Shown: positions 1-8,702, counted from the first letter of the stretch. The stretch is DNA of 64,000 bases from Mesorhizobium koreense (GCF_031656215.1 NZ_CP134228.1:4173001-4237000), one strand, 5' to 3'. The notes: generated by a model not told the origin, from the sequence alone. Program-made: numbers and translations.

Positions 1-9
1 GAGTATATA

Positions 10-60
10 AATATTTTTGTATGTAGTAATCTTCTTCATTCATAGATGTACAAAAATTTT
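10..60. repeat. AT-rich inverted repeat beside recombinase gene
   Basis: Two 12-base arms, AATATTTTTGTA at 10-21 and TACAAAAATTTT at 49-60, are complementary at 11 of 12 positions with a 27-base spacer. They lie just beyond the 3' end of the serine recombinase gene in DNA much richer in A+T than the rest of the window. It could be a transcription terminator for the recombinase transcript or part of a recombination site. The sequence alone does not decide. Confidence 0.4.
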
Positions 61-64
61 AAAG

Positions 65-1744
65 TCACTCTTTAGTCAATACACTTTCTGACAATAGCCT
101 TTCCTGCAGCTCCCAATCCCCTGGAAGCGGACAATTGTTGAGGACCAACTGCCGATCAAGATGGTCCGGAATTTTTCCCGCACGTATTCGATTCTCGATA
201 GTTGGGCTCAAAAACGCTAGTGTAATTCGTCTGCTTATCGTCGAAGGCGACACTCTCTCAGTAACGGCAATCTCGGCGAGGCTCCGGAACGTTTCGTTGC
301 AAAGGCCGGCATACCAATTTTTTGCTCGAGCAACCTCTTCGAGAATATCATCGGCGCGCTGCCTCCTTGAGCGTCTGCCGGGCACAATCGCGCATAGTTG
401 CTTGCCCTTTCTCCGAAAAACAGTGGGATGTTGGATTGTCACAATATCATTTTTATTCTGGTTCTCACGGCGGCTTGATGCGCCGAGCAGCGCGGCTCGA
501 AGTTTAGCCTTGGAGATTGCGATCGTTGTGAATTGATCTCCGATCGTCACCTTTGAGATCGCATCTGCCATGTTCTGGCTACCTTCCGAGGCAGCACAAT
601 TGTTCTGAAGAGCCTTCTCGCGGCGGGCCTCTGTAGCGTATTTCAACCGGTCGCTGGCGGACGTCAAAATATTGGCAAAGAGCCATGTGTGATCGGCAAT
701 TCTTGCCGCGACAGCCTCGGACACTTCTCGATCTAACTTATCACAGGGGATTCGTACGCGTTCGCCGACCGGCAGCCGTTGTGATGCTGCGGTCGCGTAA
801 TAGCGATATTGTTTTCCCTTCTTGAACGTCGATGAGCGTGTAATCCGTCGTCCCTTAGCATCGAAAATTTTCCCCAGGAGAACTGCAGGCGAAGAACTTC
901 GGCCCGGGCCGTGCCTGCGCCGCCCAGCTTCAAGGGCTCTCGACGCCGCCAGCCACAGATCTGTTGGGACGATTGCATCATGAATTCCGGCGACAACGCC
1001 GTCACCACAGCGAATCTTCCCTCTGTAGAGAACATTGCGAAGAATGGCATAGAGAGCACCGCGCGAAAAAGGTTTGCCGCCTCCCCTTCCCCCTTTCCCA
1101 TAAGGGCGGATTTTGGAGCGAATTCCATCATGCTGAAGCTCGAGCCTTAGATCATCAACCGATCGAAGATCTACATATCGGCGGTATATATGGCGTACGT
1201 GTTCGGCTTCCTGTTCATTGACGAGAAGTGAGCCCTCCTTGGCATCGTAACCAAGCGGTGGATGGCCGCCCGTCCAAAGCCCTCGCCGCCTTGAAGCCAG
1301 GATCTTCTCCCGTATTCGTTCCGATGCGATTTCGCGCTCAAACTGCGCAAACGAGAGCAAAATATTCAAACTGAGCCGACCAACTGAATCAGCCGTGTTG
1401 AGATGCTGAGTTACGGCCACGAATGAGACATTGTGCCGATCAAGCATCTCGGCAAGCTTGGCGAAATCCATCAGCGATCGGGTAAGGCGATCGATTTTAT
1501 GGATCAGCACGACATCGATGTGCCCGCGTTCGATCTCGCGGATCAGTCGCTTGAGGGCCGGACGCTCGAGATTGCCACCTGTGAAGCCCCCATCATCAAA
1601 TTGCTCCTCGACGGGAGCCCACTCCTCGTGGCTCTGGCTCTTAATGTAAGCAAGACAGGCGTCTCGCTGAGCATCGAGCGAGTTGTATTTGAGGTCCAAT
1701 CCTTCATCAGTCGATTTGCGCGTATAGATTGCGCAACGCTTCAT
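65..1744 (-). CDS. Large serine recombinase (resolvase/recombinase family)
   Basis: A 559-residue site-specific recombinase of the large serine family, which cuts and rejoins DNA through a phosphoserine link. The N-terminal catalytic domain opens with CAIYTRKSTDE, placing the nucleophile at Ser11. It continues with the family motifs LDAQRDAC, IHKIDRLTRS and FAQFERE. A Recombinase domain follows at roughly 160-270 (GYD, LRNVLYRGKIR). The usual zinc-ribbon cysteines are not evident. The C-terminus carries a helix-turn-helix-like segment (VSPSTISRRI). ATG at 1744 was chosen over an upstream start because GAGGGG lies just before it and it overlaps the stop of the DUF2924 gene as ATGA. Likely the integrase of a mobile element or prophage. 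Confidence 0.9.
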   Translation of the reverse strand: MKRCAIYTRKSTDEGLDLKYNSLDAQRDACLAYIKSQSHEEWAPVEEQFDDGGFTGGNLERPALKRLIREIERGHIDVVLIHKIDRLTRSLMDFAKLAEMLDRHNVSFVAVTQHLNTADSVGRLSLNILLSFAQFEREIASERIREKILASRRRGLWTGGHPPLGYDAKEGSLLVNEQEAEHVRHIYRRYVDLRSVDDLRLELQHDGIRSKIRPYGKGGRGGGKPFSRGALYAILRNVLYRGKIRCGDGVVAGIHDAIVPTDLWLAASRALEAGRRRHGPGRSSSPAVLLGKIFDAKGRRITRSSTFKKGKQYRYYATAASQRLPVGERVRIPCDKLDREVSEAVAARIADHTWLFANILTSASDRLKYATEARREKALQNNCAASEGSQNMADAISKVTIGDQFTTIAISKAKLRAALLGASSRRENQNKNDIVTIQHPTVFRRKGKQLCAIVPGRRSRRQRADDILEEVARAKNWYAGLCNETFRSLAEIAVTERVSPSTISRRITLAFLSPTIENRIRAGKIPDHLDRQLVLNNCPLPGDWELQERLLSESVLTKE

Positions 1745-2151
1745 CGACGATGCCCCTCGATCTGATCCGCTAGACCAAAAAACCTCGGTCCAGGACGCTT
1801 GCAACCCGTGATAAAGCTGGCCACGGCGGTGAGACTGGAGAATTTCTTGCCGTTATAGACATACTGGTCCTCTGTCGTTCGGCGCACTTCGTGGACCGTG
1901 CCTTGCCATTCCTTCAACAGCAAGCTGCCAGGCGGAGGACCGACGGTTATCGATTTTATGAGGGCCGGCTTAGCGCTCACATGGATATTTTTGTGCCGCA
2001 TGGGCACATTATGGCAAATGCACTGCTTATGCCAGCAGATTGCTCGGTTAAGAAGATTTAAATTTAGGCTTCTTGGCGCAGATGTGCCAGTAATATCGAC
2101 ATATGATACCCTTGCCTCTTCAATCGATACGCACTCTACATTTTTACTCAT
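1741..2151 (-). CDS. DUF2924 family protein, recombinase partner
   Basis: A 136-residue protein whose C-terminal half fits DUF2924: LLKEWQG, HEV, YNGKKFSSLTAVASFITG and GPRFFGL. Genes of this family commonly sit directly upstream of large serine recombinases. Here the stop overlaps the recombinase start by four bases (ATGA), which implies translational coupling. The N-terminal half matches the family poorly; only LLNRAICWHKQ recalls the usual LLxRAIAWxxQ segment, so the front may be diverged or rebuilt. The molecular role is unknown; a recombination accessory or directionality factor is an inference from position. Confidence 0.75.
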   Translation of the reverse strand: MSKNVECVSIEEARVSYVDITGTSAPRSLNLNLLNRAICWHKQCICHNVPMRHKNIHVSAKPALIKSITVGPPPGSLLLKEWQGTVHEVRRTTEDQYVYNGKKFSSLTAVASFITGCKRPGPRFFGLADQIEGHRR

Positions 2152-2266
2152 ATACCAGCTCCGTTCCGATGGAATGATTGCTCCGATTCATCTTACATTC
2201 AACTCCTAATGTGTAGCGGAATTTTTTCTATTTAAATTTCGATTTCTGATTGAGAAAGGACTTGTA

Positions 2267-2626
2267 ATGGCACCATCTAGGGAAGTAACAGACAATGATC
2301 TTTCGCTAGAACGGGCCGGCGGGTCCGTGATCGGGATATCGCGAATGCGCATCAAAAAATTAATTCGCCTAAAGCACCGCTTGCCACTTAACGGTGACAA
2401 TGACGCCTGCGTCAAAATCTACGCGCTATCTCCTTACGAACCTGACATTCTCCATGGAACCGACAGCTACGTCTGCGAGGTGCCTATGCCCGGAAAGGGC
2501 CCCAAACTTTTCAATGTTGTCTCTCTGGAGGAGGCCGCCAAAGAGATCGCCGAGCTTCAACATTGTGATCCGGACGTATTGCTTAGCCAACTTCTGGCCC
2601 AGCCTCGCAGCCGCGAGACGTTATAA
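2267..2626 (+). CDS. Hypothetical protein (119 aa)
   Basis: A 119-residue protein with no family I recognise. AAAGGA stands about seven bases before the ATG, a good ribosome binding site. The protein is soluble and mixed in charge, with no signal peptide or membrane segment. Its central part (YVCEVPMPGKGPKLFNVVSLEEAAKEI) is cysteine- and proline-containing and looks like a folded small domain. The last codons and the DNA just after them recur in a degraded copy at 4471-4562. It is divergent from the recombinase pair in the accessory region. Confidence 0.55.
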   Translation: MAPSREVTDNDLSLERAGGSVIGISRMRIKKLIRLKHRLPLNGDNDACVKIYALSPYEPDILHGTDSYVCEVPMPGKGPKLFNVVSLEEAAKEIAELQHCDPDVLLSQLLAQPRSRETL

Positions 2627-2680
2627 TTGGCTGGCCAGGAGACGACAGAGGTCATCGGCCGCTCGAGTCCCGGCCAACGT
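2591..2680. repeat. Diverged direct repeat, copy 1 (second copy 4471-4562)
   Basis: About 90 bases covering the 3' end of the 119-residue gene and its downstream flank resemble 4471-4562 in the same orientation. Both contain TCTGGCC, CAGCCGCGA, ACGTT, TAATTG, CTGGCC and a final CCAACGT in the same order. In copy 2 the coding part reads ALAKSHSRDTL then stop, against LLAQPRSRETL then stop in copy 1. Copy 2 therefore looks like the tail of a lost paralogue. Confidence 0.6.
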
Positions 2681-2852
2681 CAGCGCTCGCACAGCTCAAG
2701 CTGCCCAACGACGGGGCGTTCGCCGAGAAGCCGTACGACGTGGTGGGTGCCGCCGCGTGGACGCACCGGCTGCGAATGACCCATACAAGAGCTCGCCGGA
2801 CTCTGCCGCCATGTGACTTCATGATCCGTTCCAGGTTGGGTGACCGTATTCC

Positions 2853-3191
2853 ATGAAATATCGAATTCTTGCCGCCGCAAGCCTGTTTGCCATGGCTGGG
2901 TGCAGCACCGTGAATGAGTACTATCCAGGCTCTCAAGTGGTCGTCGTTGATAGGGCGGAATACATGGCCAGAAAGATAAAGACGAGCAGCGACAATTCGT
3001 GGATGGCTACACCCAACATTCCGTCGGCCGCTTCTCTCTTACCCGACCCGGCGATCTATGAGAGAAACGTGAGGGCGATCGAGAAGGCTAGCGAGTGCCC
3101 TGTCATCGCCGGGACCGTGCAGAATGCATTTCACACGACCTATGCCGCAGTCGATTGCAGCTCTACGCCGCCATCTCAAAAATCATCTTGA
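2853..3191 (+). CDS. Small putative lipoprotein
   Basis: A 112-residue protein beginning MKYRILAAASLFAMAGCS, a lipoprotein signal peptide with the lipobox AMAGC and lipidated Cys17. The mature part is polar and contains two further cysteines (ECPV and DCSS) that could form a disulfide in the periplasm. No family is recognised. The DNA just before the ATG lacks a strong Shine-Dalgarno sequence. A phage lysis lipoprotein (Rz1-like) was considered because of the setting, but there is no overlapping Rz-type gene. Confidence 0.55.
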   Translation: MKYRILAAASLFAMAGCSTVNEYYPGSQVVVVDRAEYMARKIKTSSDNSWMATPNIPSAASLLPDPAIYERNVRAIEKASECPVIAGTVQNAFHTTYAAVDCSSTPPSQKSS

Positions 3192-3317
3192 ACGTCCCGG
3201 CGCTGACTGGTCACCGGGTCCCGGAATATGCGACGGTGATTTGATCACTTTCGTTCCGACTTATCCACCCCCCGACTGGAGCCCGCATAATACCTCCAAT
3301 GCACACGGAGGTTTTCT

Positions 3318-3512
3318 ATGCTGCCTTTCTATGTCGTTCTTGGATCGGTCCTCGTTCTCAGCGTGCTGAGCGGTGCCGCAGCGATTGCTCTAGCCTTCTC
3401 ACACGGTCGCCTGGATGCGTGCCGGCGACGCACGGTCGATCGCCTGACGCAAATTGCGTTCATCGGCGCGGCAGGTATTGTTGCCCTGCTATATGCGTTC
3501 TTTCCGGGCTGA
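3318..3512 (+). CDS. Small membrane protein
   Basis: A 64-residue protein with two hydrophobic stretches, residues 4-27 and about 44-62, separated by a basic loop (CRRRTVDR). This predicts a two-helix inner-membrane hairpin. CGGAGG ten bases upstream is a strong ribosome binding site. The disrupted nuclease gene starts six bases after its stop, so the two were probably cotranscribed. A holin-like role is possible for a two-helix protein in phage-derived DNA, but nothing specific supports it. Confidence 0.55.
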   Translation: MLPFYVVLGSVLVLSVLSGAAAIALAFSHGRLDACRRRTVDRLTQIAFIGAAGIVALLYAFFPG

Positions 3513-3518
3513 GGGGCC

Positions 3519-3928
3519 ATGTCACGTTTCGCTCTCGCGATTGCTGCCGCTTGCGTGCTGGGCACCGTGGCCATGCCTGCGGGTGCCGCAGAATGGCCTG
3601 TCTGCCATGGCGGCAACCGTGCCGCGCGTCACGTCACCTGCGTCGTTGATGGCGATACGTGGTGGCAGGATGCATCAAATACCGCCTGGCATGTGTGGAT
3701 GCGATCGAGATCGAAGACGCGCATGGGGTTGAGGCACGAGATGAGTTGCGCCAGCTTCTCGGCCGGCCAGACACGCATGTTCGTGATCTCGAGATCAAGG
3801 ACCGCTATCGCCGATCACTTGCCATGATAGCCGTGGGCGATACTACTGCCGGCCGCATCCTTGTTTCAAAGGGCCTGGCGGGGCGGAAGGATTATCGCGA
3901 TACCCGAAACTGGTGCCATCGCCTGTAG
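3519..3928 (+). pseudogene. Thermonuclease-family protein, disrupted by a one-base deletion
   Basis: The first frame encodes a signal peptide (cleavage near AGAAEWP) and the staphylococcal-nuclease-like start HVTCVVDGDTWWQD, then loses homology at residue 51. Homology resumes in the -1 frame at once (IKYRLACVDAIEIEDAHG) and runs to a natural end near 3928 (RILVSKGLAG, NWC). Adding a single G after GAT at 3669-3671 would restore DGIKYRLACVDAIE, as expected for the family. Secreted nucleases of this type carry the catalytic Arg, Asp and Glu downstream of this point. The gene is broken unless the base is a sequencing error. Confidence 0.75.
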
Positions 3929-3975
3929 CGCTGATCTGGGATAAACAGCTCCTCTGGCCCATTGGGGAGACTGCC

Positions 3976-4365
3976 TTGGGTAACCCAGCTGAAGAGCTGA
4001 AAGCGGCGATGGTGGAGCGCCTTCGGGCCGATGCAGTCTTTTCTGCGCGAGTTGATAGGATACTCGCGACGGAGCCACGGGATCAGCCAGCAGCCTGGAT
4101 CGGCGCGACGGCCTTTGGTGCCGGAAATGGTGCGATCGACCTCATAGCCACAGTTCACGTCAGGATTAGCACCGGAAAGGAGGCCGCTTCGACTCTGATC
4201 GATGCAGCGTGGGTAATATTCGCCGAAACCCCGATTGTGAATGGTGTTTCCATCTCCTCGTGGCGGCCCGACTACCACGAGGTACGGCTTGATGAGGAAC
4301 ACTCCGCCTATCACGGCTTGGCCAGATTCCGAGCCGATGCATGGGTAACGCCGTCGTCCACCTGA
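3976..4365 (+). CDS. DUF3168-like phage tail completion protein
   Basis: A 129-residue protein resembling DUF3168 proteins, which act at the head-tail or tail-terminator position in siphophages. Matching features are the N-terminal helix with MVERLRADA, a short strand region (AAWIGATAFGAG), a helix with KEAASTLIDAAW, and the C-terminal YHGLARFRADAWV, equivalent to the family's HGLLRFRA. TTG at 3976 was chosen because GGGGAG lies seven bases upstream and the length then fits the family. A GTG at 3913 would overlap the broken nuclease. It stands alone without other tail genes. Confidence 0.6.
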   Translation: MGNPAEELKAAMVERLRADAVFSARVDRILATEPRDQPAAWIGATAFGAGNGAIDLIATVHVRISTGKEAASTLIDAAWVIFAETPIVNGVSISSWRPDYHEVRLDEEHSAYHGLARFRADAWVTPSST

Positions 4366-4593
4366 ACGGGCATCTATTCCAGCTCTCAAAATGCGTTGAT
4401 GATTCTCTGAACAACCGGTCATCTGGGTGTCCGAATACCCACCTATAGTTGCCGAAGATTGTAGTGGCGAGCTCTGGCCAAGTCTCACAGCCGCGACACG
4501 TTGTAATTGACTGGCCCAAGGACAACAGAACCCGTCAGCGCCGCTGGAGTCCCGCCCAACGTTGCTGAGCCCAAGCCCAATAGGTCAACCGCT
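4366..4593. other. Spacer with degraded gene end
   Basis: No intact gene is seen. The stretch holds the second copy of the diverged repeat (4471-4562), including a short coding tail that ends at a TAA at 4503-4505. It separates the DUF3168-like gene from the convergent GIY-YIG-like gene. Confidence 0.5.
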
Positions 4594-5175
4594 TTATGAG
4601 CTCACCGTTATTTCCATTCGAAGCGATTTGAGCTTCCGGCGGAAGCCGTGCTTGGATCCTTGGATATTTAGCGGCAGGGCCAGCCTGCTGCCGAGGAGAT
4701 GGTCTTCTAGGTACCATGGCGCATTATCAGAGAGCCAAGATATTGCGGCGTTGTCGCTCAACCATTTGGTTAAAATCTGTTCATCCTCCGGCGACATGAT
4801 CATCTTCCCAGCTGAGCCGCGGTAGATGCGGAAATCCATTACCTCCGCCAACAAGCAGGCCAACGAGCGACGAAGGGTCGAGTGGCTGATACTATTTCCG
4901 AGATGATTGCCCACAATGCGTTTGCGCAAATTGCTTCGGCTTTCTTTGCCTGCTCGGCTCGGGCGCCTGGGGGCAATACCAATATAAAGAAGTCGATACT
5001 CATCTTTTCCTAATGTTCCCTCCAATGGGACAATAGCCAACTCACCCCGGAACCACCATGCATAAATCCCAGCCTCTGCTGGGACGGTTTCTGAATCTTT
5101 GAGTAGCATTGAAACCGGTATCAACTTGTCAGGGCAGAGTAGTGCCTGTGGTGCGGCGGTTAGATTATAAGTCAT
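4594..5175 (-). CDS. GIY-YIG superfamily protein
   Basis: A 193-residue protein with the two hallmark strands of the GIY-YIG nuclease fold: GIYAWWF at about residue 36 and LLYIGIAP about 25 residues later. A basic helix follows (NLRKRIVGNHLG, STLRRSLACLLAE) that usually carries the catalytic Arg. Related proteins occur as stand-alone genes in defence and mobile regions; their substrate is mostly unknown. ATG at 5175 (MTYNLTAAP) was preferred because GGAG sits six bases upstream. Two ATGs upstream in frame would add 4 or 18 residues. Confidence 0.65.
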   Translation of the reverse strand: MTYNLTAAPQALLCPDKLIPVSMLLKDSETVPAEAGIYAWWFRGELAIVPLEGTLGKDEYRLLYIGIAPRRPSRAGKESRSNLRKRIVGNHLGNSISHSTLRRSLACLLAEVMDFRIYRGSAGKMIMSPEDEQILTKWLSDNAAISWLSDNAPWYLEDHLLGSRLALPLNIQGSKHGFRRKLKSLRMEITVSS

Positions 5176-5309
5176 ATCAATCTCCATGATGCGTCGCTTG
5201 TTGGCTGCCCTCGCTGTGCATGACAGCACCGGACCACTTCCTGCAGCAATGCTCGATTATTACTTATCGTCTATGGAGAATTCACCACTAACGCCGCCTT
5301 TCTGGCCGG

Positions 5310-5519
5310 ATGGAGGCCCGAAAGAGAGTTGGGGTTAATATTCAGCGTTTACGCCGTAGGCTCGACTTCACACAGGAAGAGCTCGGCGAGCGCGCCGACG
5401 TCCATCAGACCTATCTCAGCCAGGTTGAAGGTGGACGTCGCAATCCGTCTGTGGATGTGCTGGAACGGATTGCGAAAGCGCTGAAGGTCGATATCGTCGA
5501 TCTCTTCAAAAAGGCATAG
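5310..5519 (+). CDS. XRE-family transcriptional regulator
   Basis: A 69-residue protein that is essentially one Cro/C1-type helix-turn-helix domain: VGVNIQRLRRRLDFTQEELGE, then HQTYLSQVEGGRRNPSVDVL and IAKALKVDIVDLF. Such single-domain regulators bind short palindromic operators as dimers. It is divergent from the GIY-YIG-like gene, with a start-to-start gap of about 130 bases. That gap is where an operator controlling both would be expected. Confidence 0.85.
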   Translation: MEARKRVGVNIQRLRRRLDFTQEELGERADVHQTYLSQVEGGRRNPSVDVLERIAKALKVDIVDLFKKA

Positions 5520-6571
5520 CGGGGTATGCCCGCGAAATGGTAAGTGCGAGATAGTGCGCTCCCTATGCCAGTACGTAACCTTCAACAGCCGCGGTTTTCT
5601 GCGGAGAGGCAGTGTGGCCGGTTTGACGGAGCAGCGGCGGAACCTGTTTCCCCTTCTCTCCCGATCAAGGGACATCCTTCCTTCGTTCAAAGGCAATTCG
5701 GCCGGCTGCAACAGTTCAACTCCGGATCCAAGCCTGGAGCGCACAGACCGAAGCTTCACTCCTCCGGCGCCCGGACAACCGGTCGCACCGGCACCGAGCA
5801 ATCCCGGTAACATGCGAGGCACGCCGGACAAAAAAGGGGTTCCACCTTTTCGAGGAGATTATGGCAAAGCGAGCCAAGAGCGTCGACGGAATGCTCGCCA
5901 AAGTGAAAGCCCGGAAGCGTTGGAACTGCGATGACGGGCAAGTGACGCTGCTTATCGCCCGTCCGGTTCGCCATGCGGGCTTTTTCTTACGCGGCAAAGA
6001 CGAGCCCGATGGCAACGCCCAGCCCAATGGCGATGCCTGTCATCAAATTGCCGGCAAGGTGAAGGGCCCAAATCAGTGCCATTGGGCGCCAATCCTAGTT
6101 CGCCTGCGCCTGCAGGACGCTGATCAAATCATCAGGAACCTGTTCCATAGCGCACTCTCCTTAGCCGAGGCGATCCCTTGTGTAGATCGCGCCTAGCGAA
6201 GCCGAGTTGTGTAGATATGCTGTAGATCAGCCGATTTTTCGGCTTTTCCGTACTCTGCTAAGTGCTTGGAAAAATTGGCTCCCCGGGACGGCCTTCTAGC
6301 GAAATCGAGCTGCCGTTGATAGGGTAGGAAATGATAAGGTAAATCTGTTAGCTGGCGGTAAGGGCTCCCTCGGGGCAGCAGCACCATTACAGTGTACCTG
6401 ATGATGGCCCGTCGGTGTACCTCATGTCAAGCGGTGGCGAGGGCCAAAAGCTGCCGGTCAATGTGGATGGGCTCGGGGGCGTCTGCCCACAACTCGTCAA
6501 GATGCGCCGCCCGCTTGGCGAACAACTCGAGGTCCTCAAGGTGCAACGGGGCGGTGTCTTCCACGTATCTC
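5520..6571. other. Long stretch without a convincing gene
   Basis: About 1 kb with no recognisable protein. Two weak candidates stand out. One is a plus-strand reading frame from ATG 5861 preceded by CGAGGAG. The other is a 31-codon minus-strand frame, 5987-6082, encoding one hydrophobic helix (MALIWALHLAGNLM onward). GCCCG at 5957-5961 and CGGGC at 5976-5980 followed by five T could form a weak plus-strand terminator. Inverted GACGGGC/GCCCGTC at 5933-5939 and 5957-5963 competes with it. The region reads like eroded mobile DNA. Confidence 0.4.
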
Positions 6572-6976
6572 CTAGAAGCCGCTGTAGGTTGCCAGGAGGC
6601 TGTCCACGCGGTGGAGGCGGAGGGCCCGCCCTATGTTCCGGTCTTCGTGCGCATAGTCGAGAAGCCATAGGCTGTAGGACTGCTTGCGCTCCTCGGGGAG
6701 GAAGCCGAACACGATCTCGATGGTCCGGGCCACTCGCTGAACGCGAGGTCTGACGGTCTCGGCGCGGTACCGCCTCACAGCCTCTCGGCTTGCCTCTTGC
6801 CCTTCTGGAGTTGCCCGATATTGCCTCGCGCGTTCACGATTCTCCTCTCTATGCTCCCGGTCGTACCGCCTCACGGCCTCTCGGGTCTGGCTCCGCGCCT
6901 TCTCAGGATTGGCCTCCCGCCACCGCCGCATGTACTCACGGTTCTTCGCCCGTCTTTCCTCAATCGTCATCGCCAT
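6572..6976 (-). CDS. Hypothetical Arg/Glu-rich protein
   Basis: A 134-residue, very highly charged protein. The N-terminal 75 residues are a run of Arg, Glu and Lys with recurring aromatic spacing (REYMRRWREANPEK, RRYDREHREENRERARQYR, REAVRRYR), predicting a long amphipathic helix. Such segments occur in front of HNH-type or DNA-binding phage proteins, but no nuclease motif follows. The C-terminal part (EIVFGFLPEERKQSYSLWLLDYAHED) is more globular. AAGGAG precedes the ATG. Its place downstream on the same strand as the packaging genes makes a phage origin likely. Confidence 0.5.
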   Translation of the reverse strand: MAMTIEERRAKNREYMRRWREANPEKARSQTREAVRRYDREHREENRERARQYRATPEGQEASREAVRRYRAETVRPRVQRVARTIEIVFGFLPEERKQSYSLWLLDYAHEDRNIGRALRLHRVDSLLATYSGF

Positions 6977-7283
6977 CAGTCGGCTTCTCCTTGTCTCTGT
7001 TGAATGTGGGGAGATGCTGTCCTCAGCCGATGGCTTGCGGGAAGGGGCCTCGCGTAGCCCTCTCCGATGTCATTGTCGCTTTAACCGCTTCCATTTAGGG
7101 TGGTCCAGTGACAAGCCTACCAGTGGCGTAGCCGGCTGGGTTCATTCACGGGCCTCCTTCGAGGTTGATGGGAATTGCAGGCGGTATAGGCGCGGTTCAT
7201 GTCAGGACGGACGGTAAAGCCAAGAGGGCCGCTAACGCCGCTCCTAGCCGTGGCGGCTAGTATCCGGATAGATCCTACCGTTA
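6977..7283. other. Gap with possible mini-ORFs
   Basis: No standard gene. On the minus strand AAGGAGG (complement of 7153-7159) is followed seven bases later by ATG 7145, opening a 16-codon frame (MNPAGYATGRLVTGPP) that stops at 7095. A 23-codon frame begins immediately after. These may be untranslated leader or phage micro-genes for the 6572-6976 gene. Nothing else is seen. Confidence 0.25.
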
Positions 7284-8702
7284 TCAATAGCTGCCGAAGA
7301 TGGTCGTGGGGGGCCTGCGCTTCTTTTTCTCGTTCCAGATGATCATCTGCGAGGTAGCGTCGACCTGGTCGTCGTTGCGTCCATTGGGGAAAGCAAGCAG
7401 TTCCGCCTCGTATTCACCCACCCAGTTGGCGTTTTTAGGAAGGTGAACAATTCCGGCTTCGAACTGGTCGGAGGCCAAAGAGGCGCGCATTCCCTTCGGG
7501 CCTTCCGGTTTGAACGAAACGATTTTCACCCCTTGAAGACGAAGATCCTGCGCCACCGAGATTCCGGATCCTTTGTCCTCAATCAGAATGATTGCCGAAG
7601 GGTGGGCCGCTGCCTGGGCAACGATCTTGCGCTTAAGGTCAGGATAGATGAGGCGATCCCGGATGACGTTCAGGATGTAGTAGCCGGTCTGAGTTACCAG
7701 TACCTCAAGGCAGACGCTGTAGTCGGCGCTATCGCTATCCACCATAGCGGTATCCCAGCTGAAGATGTGCCGGTCGCCGGCCTTCATCGCCGGTCGTTCC
7801 AGGTAATAGTGGAACCAACTGTTCTTGAAGATGCCGCCTTCCAGCGGCACCGGCTCCTGCAGCATCTGGGCGGCAAAGCGGCGAGCGCCCATGCGTTCCT
7901 TTTCGCGAAGGACGATGCCGAGCGGCTCGCGCACCGCCTGCAGCGGCTCGCCCTCCTTCCATGTGTAAATGCGCTTTCCGCCAAGAGGGAAGATTTGCGT
8001 CCGGTCAGCAATCGCCGGAAGCCGGACGTGCCGGGTGCCTGGCATCTCCAGAACGACGCCCGCGGGATCATCGACATGAAGCCGCTGCTGCGCCAGAACG
8101 ACCTTTACCTTGCGCTTGTCGTTGGCGCGCGAGAGAAGCGAAGACTTGATCCAGTTGGCCGCTTTCTCCCTCGCCGCGTCCGACTCCGCTTCGTCCGCCT
8201 TCATTGCGTCGTCAATGACGGCAATGTCGGCGCCGATGCCGGTGATCGCGGAGCCAACCGAGGCCGTACGGCGATAGCCGCCCGCTGTCGTAAATGTCCC
8301 CTGCTCGTTGCCCCGGCTGATAAATGTCCTGGGAAAGAGACGGCAGTACCATGGTGCGTTCATGACCTGCCGCGTTTTCAGCGCAAGGTCCTCCGCCAGG
8401 GCCAGGCTGTTTGAAGCGCAGATCATCTGCAGGTGCGGCTTCAGGCCGAGGAGATAGGCAGGAAGGGCGATCGACAGGATGATGGACTTCAGGGACCGAG
8501 GTGGCAGATTGGTGACGAGGTGAAGGTCCTCGCCTTCGAGGAAGTCGATCGCCTCCCGGCAAAGATACTCGATATGCCAGTTCGAGACGAGGGGATCCGC
8601 GGGCCTGAGCTCGCGATAGACGCGCTCGACAAATCGAAAAAAATCCGCCCGTAGGACATGGTCATGGATGGCGCGAGGCGTGACCGGTACATGAACCGTC
8701 AT
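7284..8702 (-). CDS. Phage terminase large subunit
   Basis: A 472-residue DNA-packaging motor: N-terminal ATPase and C-terminal nuclease. The Walker A-like loop is NLPPRSLKS at about 65-73. The Walker B region is ADIAVIDDAMK with Asp164-Asp165, followed by a coupling segment (KVKVVLAQQRLHVDDPAG). The nuclease half starts near HIFSWDTAM and contains ILIEDKGSG and the late acidic NDDQVDA that coordinates metal. ATG 8702 was chosen because it overlaps the stop of the DUF5681 gene as ATGA; the longer frame has no partner signal. It is the third gene of a methyltransferase, DUF5681, terminase operon. No portal gene follows. Confidence 0.9.
   Translation of the reverse strand: MTVHVPVTPRAIHDHVLRADFFRFVERVYRELRPADPLVSNWHIEYLCREAIDFLEGEDLHLVTNLPPRSLKSIILSIALPAYLLGLKPHLQMICASNSLALAEDLALKTRQVMNAPWYCRLFPRTFISRGNEQGTFTTAGGYRRTASVGSAITGIGADIAVIDDAMKADEAESDAAREKAANWIKSSLLSRANDKRKVKVVLAQQRLHVDDPAGVVLEMPGTRHVRLPAIADRTQIFPLGGKRIYTWKEGEPLQAVREPLGIVLREKERMGARRFAAQMLQEPVPLEGGIFKNSWFHYYLERPAMKAGDRHIFSWDTAMVDSDSADYSVCLEVLVTQTGYYILNVIRDRLIYPDLKRKIVAQAAAHPSAIILIEDKGSGISVAQDLRLQGVKIVSFKPEGPKGMRASLASDQFEAGIVHLPKNANWVGEYEAELLAFPNGRNDDQVDATSQMIIWNEKKKRRPPTTIFGSY

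Noticed and set aside
5957-5985. Strong Rho-independent terminator
   Set aside because: The stem is only five pairs with a 14-base loop and a five-base T-run, so it is recorded only as a weak candidate.
5861-6196. A 111-codon plus-strand frame
   Set aside because: It has an AGGAG before the ATG but runs through a terminator-like hairpin, and the product has no protein-like pattern after residue 30.
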